Assembly: GCA_002162675.1 (NCBI GenBank)
Contig: MAAE01000047.1
Coordinates: 1-64,000 of the forward strand
DNA from: Colwellia sp. 39_35_sub15_T18
GTDB taxonomy: Bacteria; Pseudomonadota; Gammaproteobacteria; Enterobacterales; Alteromonadaceae
DNA: 64,000 nucleotides
Reading direction: 5' to 3'
Shown here piece by piece: positions 18,409 to 25,914 of this stretch. Made by a program: the position numbers and the translations under genes. The notes beneath the pieces were generated by a model, which was not told where the DNA came from, did not search any database, and saw only the letters and a list, made by a program, of their open reading frames with translations. Position 1 is the first letter of the stretch, and the number at the start of each line of letters is the position of its first letter.

Positions 18409-19584
18409 ATGGAACAACTAACTTCTCTGATTAATAATCTTCTTGACCTAAGTGCAGAAGCAAGCCCTTGGTTATTACTAGGTTTACTTATTGCCGGGTT
18501 AATGAAAGCTTGGGTACCAAGTAAGATATTAAGCAAACATTTAGGAAAAGGAAAATCTGCAGTCGTAAAAGCAGCCTTAATAGGTGCACCTCTGCCACTA
18601 TGCTCTTGTGGCGTTATTCCCGTAGCCACCGAGCTTAGACGCAGTGGCGCCTCTGCCTCGGCTACCGCCTCATTTTTAGTAGCAACACCTGAAACGGGTA
18701 TTGACTCTGTATCAGTATCTTATGCCCTACTAGGCCCTGTATTTGCTGTTTATCGTCCTTTGGCTGCTATTATGTCAGCTATTGTTACTGGCCTTCTGGT
18801 TACCACGATTAAAGATGAAAAAATAAAATCCCCCGTTATTGAAGCACAAACCAGTGCTAGCTCTTGTTGTTCAAGCCAAACTGTAAAAAAACAAAACCCT
18901 GCTCCCACAACGAGCTCATGTTGTAGTTCAACACCAACTGCTGAAAAAGTAATAATTAAACCTGAGTCCAGTTCATGTTGCGCAACTAGCGAAACCGCAA
19001 CAATAACAGACATGCCATTAACACAACCATCAGCTTTGAATGACTTTTTCGAAAAGACTAAAACAGGTGTTTATTACGCCGCAACTAAATTAATTGATGA
19101 TATTATTGTCTGGCTGGTTATTGGCCTTACTTTTGCGGCTATTGTACGCACTTTTATGCCTGCAGAGTTTCTATTAAGTTACGGCAGTGGTTTACCTGCT
19201 ATGTTATTAATGATTGTTATCTCTATTCCCATGTATATTTGTGCCACAGCCTCAACCCCTATTGCCGCAGGTTTTATTATGGCTGGTTTATCTCCAGGTA
19301 CCGCATTAGTATTTATGATGGCTGGCCCTGCCACTAACATTTCGACTTTAGGGGTGATTAAAAATGAAATGGGTAGCGCCGTACTAATACGCTATTTGTT
19401 AGGTGTTTCATTATGCGCCATAGGTTTCGCGACATTACTTGATTTTGGTTTGAATTTTTATCACATCGACATTAATAATCAAATGCAACATGCTCATGAA
19501 ATTCTTCCTCACTGGTTTGGTCTATTTTGTGCGGCATTAATTACTTTATTAGCGATAAAACCATTAAGAAAGTTAGTGCTTTAA
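18409..19584 (+). CDS. SO_0444-type Cu/Zn efflux permease
   Basis: About 391-residue inner-membrane permease of the SO_0444/ArsP-like family. Two blocks of transmembrane helices flank a hydrophilic linker. PLPLCSCGVIPVA and LVATPETGIDS in the first half and ICATASTPIAAGF in the second are the family motifs, with the CSC likely binding metal. The linker (about residues 145-200) holds three Cys-Cys pairs in Ser-rich context (SSCCSS, SSCCSS, SSCCA), plausible metal ligands. Thought to export copper, zinc or similar ions. An upstream TTG extension was rejected in favour of MEQLTSLIN. Confidence 0.83.
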   Translation: MEQLTSLINNLLDLSAEASPWLLLGLLIAGLMKAWVPSKILSKHLGKGKSAVVKAALIGAPLPLCSCGVIPVATELRRSGASASATASFLVATPETGIDSVSVSYALLGPVFAVYRPLAAIMSAIVTGLLVTTIKDEKIKSPVIEAQTSASSCCSSQTVKKQNPAPTTSSCCSSTPTAEKVIIKPESSSCCATSETATITDMPLTQPSALNDFFEKTKTGVYYAATKLIDDIIVWLVIGLTFAAIVRTFMPAEFLLSYGSGLPAMLLMIVISIPMYICATASTPIAAGFIMAGLSPGTALVFMMAGPATNISTLGVIKNEMGSAVLIRYLLGVSLCAIGFATLLDFGLNFYHIDINNQMQHAHEILPHWFGLFCAALITLLAIKPLRKLVL

Positions 19585-19681
19585 CCTACATCAAGTAATG
19601 GAATATTTGTCATGGTAGTTATGAGGTTATCTGATAGAATCAATAAAATTCGTGTCAGTATCTTTTTAGGAGTTTAATTTA

Positions 19682-20482
19682 GTGGATTTTTTGGTTATCG
19701 GCTCTAGCATAGCTTTTATTGCTTATTTACTTGCGACAGTAGCAATTTTATCGCGCTTGTTTCATCCCCAAGGCCCTAATCTTAAACTAGCTTTAGTACT
19801 CGCCTTTATTGCCATAACCACCCATTTATCCAATGAAGTGCAATTACTTTTTAATCAAGAAGTCATTAACTTTAGCTTGCCCAATGTTATCTCTTTAGTT
19901 AGCTTATTTATCACTATTACTATTTCAATAGTCGCATTGCGCAGTAAAGTAAATTTATTATTGCCGGTGATATATGGTTTTGCTGGTATTTGGCAGCTAG
20001 TCATGATTTTCATTCCTAAAGTCGAGTCAATGCCGCTAGTGGCTGAAAAAGTGATTCTTGTTAGCCATATAAGCTTAGCGCTTATTGCTTATTGTATTTT
20101 AATTATTGCCACCTTGTATGCCTTTCAAGTTGCTTATATTAATATGAAATTGAAGAATAAAAATTTAACTGCGGTAGTACATTTACCGCCATTAATGCAG
20201 GTTGAAAAACAGTTATTTACCATTTTAACGGTGGGTACTATTACCCTGTTTGCCAGTCAGCTAATGGGCTTATTCTTTCTTGATGGTTTTTTTGCCAAAG
20301 AAAACATTCACAAAACCGTGCTTTCTTTAATCGCATTATTTATCTATACCGTTATTTTATTTGGTCACTTCAAACAAGGCTGGCGCGGGCATAAAGTATT
20401 AGTGTTAACTATAACGGCTAGTGCCATACTAACCTTGTCATATTTTGGCAGTCGATTCGTGCAAGAGTTTCTGCTATCTTAG
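19682..20482 (+). CDS. ypjD: CcsA-like inner membrane protein YpjD
   Basis: 266-residue membrane protein with about eight hydrophobic helices and the cytochrome c assembly (CcsA/HemX-like) fold. It matches YpjD/CorE in gene order: next to ffh and immediately before the CNNM protein. Recent naming links the pair to magnesium/cobalt homeostasis, though the biochemical role is unclear. GTG start, with AGGAG about 11 bp upstream. Confidence 0.88.
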   Translation: MDFLVIGSSIAFIAYLLATVAILSRLFHPQGPNLKLALVLAFIAITTHLSNEVQLLFNQEVINFSLPNVISLVSLFITITISIVALRSKVNLLLPVIYGFAGIWQLVMIFIPKVESMPLVAEKVILVSHISLALIAYCILIIATLYAFQVAYINMKLKNKNLTAVVHLPPLMQVEKQLFTILTVGTITLFASQLMGLFFLDGFFAKENIHKTVLSLIALFIYTVILFGHFKQGWRGHKVLVLTITASAILTLSYFGSRFVQEFLLS

Positions 20483-20544
20483 CGTTACATTTAGCTTGGC
20501 GCTCAACTCACTAATACAACAAAAACAACAAAAGGATCCCCTTT

Positions 20545-21831
20545 TTGGATAACATATCAACTCAGATGCTATTTACAATTCTTGGCATACTGATCCTCAT
20601 TTCAGCCTATTTTTCAGGCTCCGAAACTGGCATGATGTCACTTAACCGCTACCGGTTACGACATCTTGAAAAAGAAAAACATAAAGGCGCGCAACGAGTG
20701 AGTAAGCTGCTGAATCGCCCTGACAGACTGATAGGTTTGATTCTCATTGGTAATAACTTAGTTAATATTGCCGCTTCTGCCATTGCAACCATTATAGGTT
20801 TACGTTTATTTGGTGATATGGGCGTACTTATTGCCACTATTATATTAACCCTTGTTATTTTAATCTTTGCCGAAGTAACACCAAAAACCTTAGCTGCGCT
20901 TTATCCTGAAAAAATAGCGTTTCCAAGCTCAATATTATTATCAATGTTACTCAAAGTACTCTTTCCGCTTGTTATCACAGTAAATTGGATCACCAATGGC
21001 ATTTTAATGTTGTTGGGCATTAGTTCAGAGCAGCGCGAGCAGCATAGCTTAAGCTCTGAAGAATTACGTACGGTAGTGCATGAGTCTGGCGCATTATTGC
21101 ATGAGCAAGATCAAAGTATGCTGATGAGCATTCTTGATTTAGAAAAAGTCAGTGTTGAAGATATTATGATCCCTCGTAGCGAACTAGTAGGCATAGATAT
21201 CAACGATGATTGGAAAAAAATTCAGAAACAGCTAACTCAAGCTAATCACACTCGAGTATTACTCTATCGTGATAACATTGACGATGTTGTTGGTTATATT
21301 CATGCCCGCGATGCCTTAAAACTTTTATCAAAAAGTCAGTTTACTAAAGCAACCCTATTACGCGCCGTCAGAGAGATATATTTTATACCTGAAAGCACAC
21401 CATTAAACATTCAGTTATTAAAGTTTCAGCATGCTAGAGAGCGTTTAGGCTTGGTCGTTGATGAGTATGGTGATATTCAAGGCTTAGTCACACTAGAAGA
21501 TATTTTGGAAGAAATTGTCGGTGATTTCACCACAACCATGACACCAACCGTTAGTGATGAAGTAACTTTACAACCCGATGGTAGTTATTTAGTGGATGGC
21601 AGTGCCAGCATTAGAGATGTAAATAAAGAAATGTCTTTGCAGCTACCAACCGATGGTCCCAAAACATTAAACGGTTTGATTATTGAATATTTAGAAGATA
21701 TTCCACAAAACAAGCTCAGTGTTCGTATAGCGGGTTATCCTATAGAAATTGTTAACGTGACGGGCAGCATGATCAAAACAGTGCGTATTATGCCTGAATA
21801 TTTTATCGGCGAAACAGCCGAGGAAGAATAA
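20545..21831 (+). CDS. yfjD: CNNM/CorB family protein YfjD with CBS domains
   Basis: 428-residue membrane protein. The DUF21/CNNM domain has several helices (residues 1-190, with SGSETGMMSLNRYRLRHL). A CBS pair covers about 200-320 (VEDIMIPRSELVGID; LVVDEYGDIQGLVTLEDILEEIVGDF), and a CorC_HlyC domain ends the protein. Related to Mg2+/Co2+ exporters. The start appears to be TTG: AAAGGA lies 8 bp upstream and the resulting DNISTQMLF aligns with the start of E. coli YfjD; the next ATG is only 7 codons later. Confidence 0.92.
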   Translation: MDNISTQMLFTILGILILISAYFSGSETGMMSLNRYRLRHLEKEKHKGAQRVSKLLNRPDRLIGLILIGNNLVNIAASAIATIIGLRLFGDMGVLIATIILTLVILIFAEVTPKTLAALYPEKIAFPSSILLSMLLKVLFPLVITVNWITNGILMLLGISSEQREQHSLSSEELRTVVHESGALLHEQDQSMLMSILDLEKVSVEDIMIPRSELVGIDINDDWKKIQKQLTQANHTRVLLYRDNIDDVVGYIHARDALKLLSKSQFTKATLLRAVREIYFIPESTPLNIQLLKFQHARERLGLVVDEYGDIQGLVTLEDILEEIVGDFTTTMTPTVSDEVTLQPDGSYLVDGSASIRDVNKEMSLQLPTDGPKTLNGLIIEYLEDIPQNKLSVRIAGYPIEIVNVTGSMIKTVRIMPEYFIGETAEEE

Positions 21832-21865
21832 TCAGTTTAAAGGCAGGAAAAAGTTAATAACAAAG

Positions 21866-21916
21866 TTATCCACAGGTGATTTTATAGAATGAGCTTTCCA
21901 CAATTTCTGTGGATAA
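21866..21916. promoter_or_regulatory. Two perfect inverted DnaA boxes
   Basis: TTATCCACA at 21866-21874 on the plus strand and the same 9-mer on the minus strand at 21908-21916 are both exact consensus DnaA boxes, 33 bp apart. A weaker box-like TTTCCACA (21895-21902) lies between them. Located after yfjD in an intergenic region. Confidence 0.75.
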
Positions 21917-21974
21917 CAAGGTCAACCCCTATCGGTTACAGCTTTTAACTATTTCAACCGTTATTTCATAAAAA

Positions 21975-22007
21975 AGTCATCTTTATTTTAACTAAATAAA
22001 GATGACT
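21975..22007 (-). terminator. Intrinsic terminator of the SLT lipoprotein gene
   Basis: A perfect 14-bp stem (21975-21988 with 21994-22007) and 5-nt loop, followed on the minus strand by TTTTTT. About 120 bp after the stop codon of the transglycosylase gene. Confidence 0.8.
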
Positions 22008-22128
22008 CTATATAAGTGCTAATTTACTTGCCTAGCGAGCAATACTAAAAATTTTCATAATAAAATGAACAAACTGGCAAGATTTATGCGATGCTATCAC
22101 TATTGTTCATGAATCAAACAAGCACACT

Positions 22129-22749
22129 TTAACCAAAAAATAATCGCCATAACCAACCGTGATCTAAATCAGCCTCACAGCTTTTTAATTGTGACGAATA
22201 ACGACGGGCACGGTTATCTACTTTTCTCGCTACTTTCACCAGCCAGCCTTTCTTTTTATATGTTTTACGCTTAAAGCCACCCCAGCCTTCGTGATAATTT
22301 AAATACTGGCTATAGGCATCCCATTTAGAAACACCATTGATTTTTTGTGTTTTATAAATAAACCAACCCATAAAATCAATAGCGTCATCAAAATCATCTC
22401 TATCAGCTCCTGAATTACCCGTTTCGCGGACATAATCACCCCAAGTCATCGTCTTGGCTTGTGAATAGCCATAAGCACTACTGACTCTTCCCCAAGGAAT
22501 AAAGCCCAATAAATAATCCCGTGGCGGTAAAGCATCATGCCTAAAAGAGCTTTCCTGATACATCATACTCATTGGCACATGAATCGGCACTCCCCAACGC
22601 TCTCTGGCATCTTTCGCGGCAAAATACCAATTTCGATGTTCACGGAAAATTTCACAAATATTTTCAGGATTTTTAGGTGGAGGGGTGGCGCAGCTTGATA
22701 AAAGTAAAATAGATATTGCGGTCACACAAATAGGTTTTACGAACAACAT
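22129..22749 (-). CDS. Lipoprotein with lytic transglycosylase (SLT) domain
   Basis: 206-residue outer-membrane-type lipoprotein. Signal peptide with lipobox LLSSC (Cys20). The SLT-like catalytic segment is MSMMYQESSFRHDA, with Glu66 as likely acid, followed by AYGYSQAKTMTW and YLNYHEGWGG, the usual substrate-groove motifs. Expected to cleave peptidoglycan glycan strands, giving 1,6-anhydro ends. It is shorter than EmtA-type enzymes but keeps the core. Divergent from the small-RNA array. Confidence 0.83.
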   Translation of the reverse strand: MLFVKPICVTAISILLLSSCATPPPKNPENICEIFREHRNWYFAAKDARERWGVPIHVPMSMMYQESSFRHDALPPRDYLLGFIPWGRVSSAYGYSQAKTMTWGDYVRETGNSGADRDDFDDAIDFMGWFIYKTQKINGVSKWDAYSQYLNYHEGWGGFKRKTYKKKGWLVKVARKVDNRARRYSSQLKSCEADLDHGWLWRLFFG

Positions 22750-22916
22750 AAAAAAAAACTATTAACAGAAAGTACTGACCTCAATAATGCCAGAGTTTTC
22801 AATCAATTTGCAGTATTTATATAACGCTATCGAAGATAAATTAAAATAGGTTGAATATTTTTATATTTTTTATAATTAATATTGAACTTAATCAGAATGA
22901 AGCACTCTTACTTATC

Positions 22917-22994
22917 AGTAATGTTATGTTATTCCTCCCTTTAGTAGATATGTTTCATGTTTTATGCGCTTATATTTTTAAGCGCATTTTTTTT
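22917..22994 (+). ncRNA. Small RNA array unit 1 (class A)
   Basis: Predicted 78-nt RNA. Promoter GAACTT 22884-22889, 16-bp spacer, TCTTA 22906-22910, typical of sigma-E. It carries a pyrimidine-rich TTCCTCCCTTTAG stretch, then the terminator ATGCGCTTA (22964-22972) with TAAGCGCAT (22979-22987) and eight T. The start is inferred at 7 nt after TCTTA. Confidence 0.72.
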
Positions 22995-23077
22995 GCCTGA
23001 TTTTCAAGTGAATAATTTAAAAACATAAATTTTAAATTAATATTGAACTTAAACTAAATACAGCACTCTTACTTATC

Positions 23078-23155
23078 AGTAATGTTATGTTATTCCTCCC
23101 TTTAGTAGTTATATTTCATGTTTTATGCGCTTATATTTTTAAGCGCATTTTTTTT
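23078..23155 (+). ncRNA. Small RNA array unit 2 (class A)
   Basis: Predicted 78-nt RNA nearly identical to unit 1. Promoter GAACTT 23045-23050 and TCTTA 23067-23071, spacer 16 bp. Same GCGCTTA-type terminator stem (23125-23133 with 23140-23148) and a T-run to 23155. Confidence 0.72.
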
Positions 23156-23238
23156 GCCTGATTTTCAGATTATGTAATTAAAATTAAAAAACATAAATTA
23201 ATTTTGAACTTAAACTAAATACAGCACTCTTACTTATC

Positions 23239-23306
23239 AGTAATGTTATGTTATTCCCTTAGTGTTTCATGTTTTATGCACCTATTTATGTAGGTGCATT
23301 TTTTTT
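23239..23306 (+). ncRNA. Small RNA array unit 3 (class A, shortened)
   Basis: Predicted 68-nt RNA. Promoter GAACTT 23206-23211 and TCTTA 23228-23232, spacer 16 bp. About 10 nt of the pyrimidine-rich region is missing (TTCCCTTAG). The terminator stem is the GCACCTA type (23276-23284 with 23291-23299). Confidence 0.7.
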
Positions 23307-23389
23307 GCCTGATTTTCAGATTATGTAATTAAAATTAAAAAACATAAATTAATTTTGAACTTAAACTAAAAAGAACACTCTTACTTATC

Positions 23390-23465
23390 AGTAATGTTAT
23401 GTTATTCCTCTCTTTATTAGTTATATTTCATGTTTTATGCATCTATTTTATAGATGCATTTTTTT
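23390..23465 (+). ncRNA. Small RNA array unit 4 (class A)
   Basis: Predicted 76-nt RNA. Promoter GAACTT 23357-23362 and TCTTA 23379-23383, spacer 16 bp. Pyrimidine-rich TTCCTCTCTTTATTAG. The stem is the GCATCTA type (23437-23445 with 23451-23459). Units 5 and 6, which lack this promoter, follow directly. Confidence 0.72.
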
Positions 23466-23478
23466 GCCTGATTTTCAG

Positions 23479-23571
23479 GTGACGGACAAGATAAAATAAC
23501 ATGCAGTTATTCCCGCTCTTATTAGATACGTTTCATGTTTTATGCACCTATTTATGTAGGTGCATTTTTTT
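23479..23571 (+). ncRNA. Small RNA array unit 5 (class B)
   Basis: Homologous to the others over its 3' 60 nt (GTTATTCCCGCTCTTATTAG, TTTCATGTTTTATG and terminator 23542-23565). It has no GAACTT element; a TAAAAT before it could be a -10, but no -35 is evident. May be produced by read-through and processing from unit 4. The 5' end is not determined. Confidence 0.5.
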
Positions 23572-23584
23572 GCCTGATTTTCAG

Positions 23585-23679
23585 GTGATGGGACAAGATA
23601 AAATAACATGCAGTTATTCCCGCTCTTATTAGATACGTTTCATGTTTTATGCACCTATTTATCTAGGTGCATTTTTTTT
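23585..23679 (+). ncRNA. Small RNA array unit 6 (class B)
   Basis: Almost identical to unit 5. Terminator stem ATGCACCTA 23649-23657 with TAGGTGCAT 23664-23672 and eight T. No sigma-E-like promoter of its own. Confidence 0.5.
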
Positions 23680-23762
23680 ACCTAATTTTCAGATTATGTA
23701 ATTAAAATTAAAAAACATAAATTAATTTTGAACTTAAACTAAAAAGAACACTCTTACTTATC

Positions 23763-23838
23763 AGTAATGTTATGTTATTCCTCTCTTTATTAGTTATATT
23801 TCATGTTTTATGCATCTATTTTATAGATGCATTTTTTT
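23763..23838 (+). ncRNA. Small RNA array unit 7 (class A)
   Basis: Predicted 76-nt RNA, a near copy of unit 4. Promoter GAACTT 23730-23735 and TCTTA 23752-23756, spacer 16 bp. Stem GCATCTA type, 23810-23818 with 23824-23832. Confidence 0.72.
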
Positions 23839-23851
23839 GCCTGATTTTCAG

Positions 23852-23945
23852 GTGATGGGACAAGATAAAATAACATGCGGTTACTCCCGCTCTTATTAGA
23901 TACGTTTCATGTTTTATGCACCTATTTATCTAGGTGTATTTTTTT
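23852..23945 (+). ncRNA. Small RNA array unit 8 (class B)
   Basis: Class B copy following unit 7. Contains GTTACTCCCGCTCTTATTAG. The stem ATGCACCTA 23916-23924 pairs with TAGGTGTAT 23931-23939, where a C-to-T change leaves a G-U wobble rather than a broken stem. Confidence 0.5.
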
Positions 23946-24020
23946 CTGATTTTCAAGAAATGAATAAAACTAAGAAGATCAGCACATTAAAAACAGGTTG
24001 ACTTTTCATGCTTGTTTTTT

Positions 24021-24047
24021 GAACTATTTGTTTTTTTCCGCGTCTTA
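24021..24047 (+). promoter_or_regulatory. Sigma-E-like promoter of the MicA-like RNA
   Basis: GAACTA (24021-24026), 16-bp spacer and TCTTA (24043-24047): the same spacing as in the five class A units and in known sigma-E promoters such as E. coli rpoE P2 (GAACTT-N16-TCTAA). Confidence 0.65.
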
Positions 24048-24053
24048 ATAAAT

Positions 24054-24170
24054 GAAAGCAACACTCCCTGAACTGCTTTCATATTGTTTTATTTTATAGA
24101 GTTGTTTAAGGTTTTTTAGACAAACCGAATGGCTTTATCCATAGCGCGTTGCCCTAACGCGCTTTTTTTT
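24054..24170 (+). ncRNA. MicA-like small RNA next to gshA
   Basis: Predicted 117-nt RNA beginning GAAAG and containing CTCCCTGAAC in the loop of a hairpin (stem GAAAGCA 24054-24060 with TGCTTTC 24074-24080). It ends in a strong terminator, AGCGCGTT (24143-24150) with AACGCGCT (24156-24163), and eight T. From memory, E. coli MicA also begins GAAAG, contains UCCCUGAA, is sigma-E dependent and lies beside gshA on the opposite strand. Sequence similarity outside these motifs is low and the RNA is longer, so orthology is inferred, not shown. Confidence 0.6.
24143..24170 (+). terminator. Intrinsic terminator of the MicA-like RNA
   Basis: An 8-bp GC-rich stem with 5-nt loop (gccct) followed by eight T on the plus strand; the minus strand has no T-tract, so it does not serve gshA. 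Confidence 0.88.
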
Positions 24171-24223
24171 GTCTGTGTTTTATCTTTATGCTTTTTGCTT
24201 TTGTGAGGAAGTTTTTCAGGTGC

Positions 24224-25810
24224 TTACTGTTGAAAGTAATCCGTTAAAAAATCGTCAAAGCTTAATTCGTCACCAGCTTCTATTTCACTCTGTGCTTGGT
24301 GAGATTTTTCAGCTTCATCAATAAAAAATTGCTCTGAATAGAACTGGTAATCTCGTGCTAACGCTTGTTGGCGATATTGAGCCGCTTTATTTAACGAGTA
24401 TTGAGAAAGGCTTTGCTCTTGCTCTAGCATAATCGCTAGAATTTGTGCCGAAGGGGTTAATTGCGCATCATTGATTTTTGCGCGTTCACGAGCAATTGAC
24501 TTGCTGTAATTATCACTTTGATAAGCCTTATCCAATAACGTCGCTACCTGTGCCATATTATCAAGCAGCTCATTGCCCCATTGAGTAATAGATTTAAGTA
24601 TGACTTCACCTTGGCAATTAGCATCAGATAATAACAACTCGGGATCTCGACCACGCATAACAACATCATTCATATTATTTTCATGATGTTGCTGTGAGTC
24701 ACAATCAAATTCTTTATTATCAACAAAAGCACAATAGGTCAAAAATATATCTAAAAAGTAAATTTGCTCAATATTAATCCCCGTATCTGCAAAAGGGTTT
24801 ACATCAAGCGCACGTACTTCTATATATTCAACACCACGGTCACGTAAAGCTTGTGATGGTTTTTCACCTGACTTAATCACTTGCTTAGGTCGAATTGGTG
24901 CATATAATTCATTTTCAATTTGCAGTACATTAGTATTAAGCTGTTGATATTCACCGTTAACTTTCAGGCCTATATCAGAGAATTGCGCTGACTTTAACGC
25001 TATCGCTTTTTGTACACCATCAACATAACCATCTAAATTGTTATAACAAATTTTTAAATTCGATTGCTCGCTACTCGTATAACCTAAGTCGCTCATGCGC
25101 AAAGAGGTTGCGTGCTCTAAATACAAAGCACCACCAGGCGATTTTTTAAAAGGTAATTGATGCTCCTTTCCTTGTAGAAAAGAGTCACACAAGGCTGGCG
25201 AACTACCATACAGATACGGAATCAACCAACAATAGCGCTTATAGTTACGCAAAATAGAGAAATAACGCTCTGAAATAAAATCAGATAACGGTGCTTTATC
25301 TTCATGAAGCTCTTGTTGTACTTGCCAGAACTCAGTGGAAAATGAAAAGTTAAAATGAATACCCGCAATAACTTGCATCATTGAGCCATAGCGATTTTTT
25401 AACCCTTGGCGATACACCGTTTTCATTTTACCAATATTTGAATCACCGTATTGCGCAAGTGGAATGTCATCTTCTTCGTCAACAAAACAAGGCATGCTCA
25501 TCGGCCACAATAACTCACCGTCAATGTTAGCAAAGGTATATTTTTGAATATCTTGTAATTGGGCTATCGCTTGCTCAGGGGAATGACTTACTGGGGTAAT
25601 AAATTCAAGCAAGGTTTCAGAATAATCAGTGGTAATTTGACCATGAGTTAATGCCGAGCCAAGCTGGCTATAATGGCCGTGCTTTGACAATTCGCCATCA
25701 GGCAATACTCTTAACGCTTCGCGTTCAATGCCACGACCAATACCAGTTAAGGCGTTCAGGTTACTCTCTTGATTAAATGCAGTGATGTAATCGTTTAATG
25801 ATAATGTCAA
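24224..25810 (-). CDS. gshA: Glutamate-cysteine ligase
   Basis: 528-residue enzyme for the first, rate-limiting step of glutathione synthesis, joining glutamate and cysteine with ATP. The proteobacterial GshA family is shown by IGRGIEREALRVLPDG, the TDYSETLLEFITP segment, MPCFVDEEDDIPLAQYG and EYIEVRALDVNPF. Length is close to the 518 residues of E. coli. Its product would feed the glyoxalase and GSTs seen earlier in the window. Small-RNA genes converge on its 3' end. Confidence 0.97.
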   Translation of the reverse strand: MTLSLNDYITAFNQESNLNALTGIGRGIEREALRVLPDGELSKHGHYSQLGSALTHGQITTDYSETLLEFITPVSHSPEQAIAQLQDIQKYTFANIDGELLWPMSMPCFVDEEDDIPLAQYGDSNIGKMKTVYRQGLKNRYGSMMQVIAGIHFNFSFSTEFWQVQQELHEDKAPLSDFISERYFSILRNYKRYCWLIPYLYGSSPALCDSFLQGKEHQLPFKKSPGGALYLEHATSLRMSDLGYTSSEQSNLKICYNNLDGYVDGVQKAIALKSAQFSDIGLKVNGEYQQLNTNVLQIENELYAPIRPKQVIKSGEKPSQALRDRGVEYIEVRALDVNPFADTGINIEQIYFLDIFLTYCAFVDNKEFDCDSQQHHENNMNDVVMRGRDPELLLSDANCQGEVILKSITQWGNELLDNMAQVATLLDKAYQSDNYSKSIARERAKINDAQLTPSAQILAIMLEQEQSLSQYSLNKAAQYRQQALARDYQFYSEQFFIDEAEKSHQAQSEIEAGDELSFDDFLTDYFQQ

Positions 25811-25841
25811 AATAATTCCTACGCTTAAGAGAACATAAGGT

Positions 25842-25879
25842 AAAGCCCCTATTTAATGTATTATAAATGAGGGGCTTTT
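25842..25879. terminator. Hairpin between the M16 peptidase gene and gshA
   Basis: AAAGCCCCT (25842-25850) pairs with AGGGGCTTT (25870-25878). The stem is strong but T-tracts are short on both strands; it may end the M16 transcript before gshA. Confidence 0.45.
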
Positions 25880-25914
25880 GTTAATTTTCAATGGTTAGAC
25901 AAAGTTAAATTTAC

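Larger units (their letters stand above)
22882..23945 (+). repeat. Tandem array of eight homologous terminator-bearing units
   Basis: Units begin near 22882, 23043, 23204, 23355, 23479, 23585, 23728 and 23852. Every unit contains TTTCATGTTTTATGC, a hairpin, a T-run and a tail GCCTGATTTTCA or close variant. Five (class A: 1, 2, 3, 4, 7) start with TTGAACTTAA and CACTCTTACTTATCAG; three (class B: 5, 6, 8) instead begin GTGAtGGGACAAGATAAAAT. Confidence 0.95.
22750..24223. other. 1.47-kb gene-free region holding a small-RNA array
   Basis: No ORF of significance. From 22882 to 23945 it contains eight homologous plus-strand units, each ending in an intrinsic terminator, followed by a ninth unit at 24021-24170. 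The whole block points toward the 3' end of gshA. Units are listed separately. Confidence 0.9.

Noticed and set aside
22882-23945. CRISPR array
   Set aside because: Repeat units exceed 60 bp, are themselves homologous throughout, and lack unique spacers of constant length; promoters and terminators explain the pattern better.
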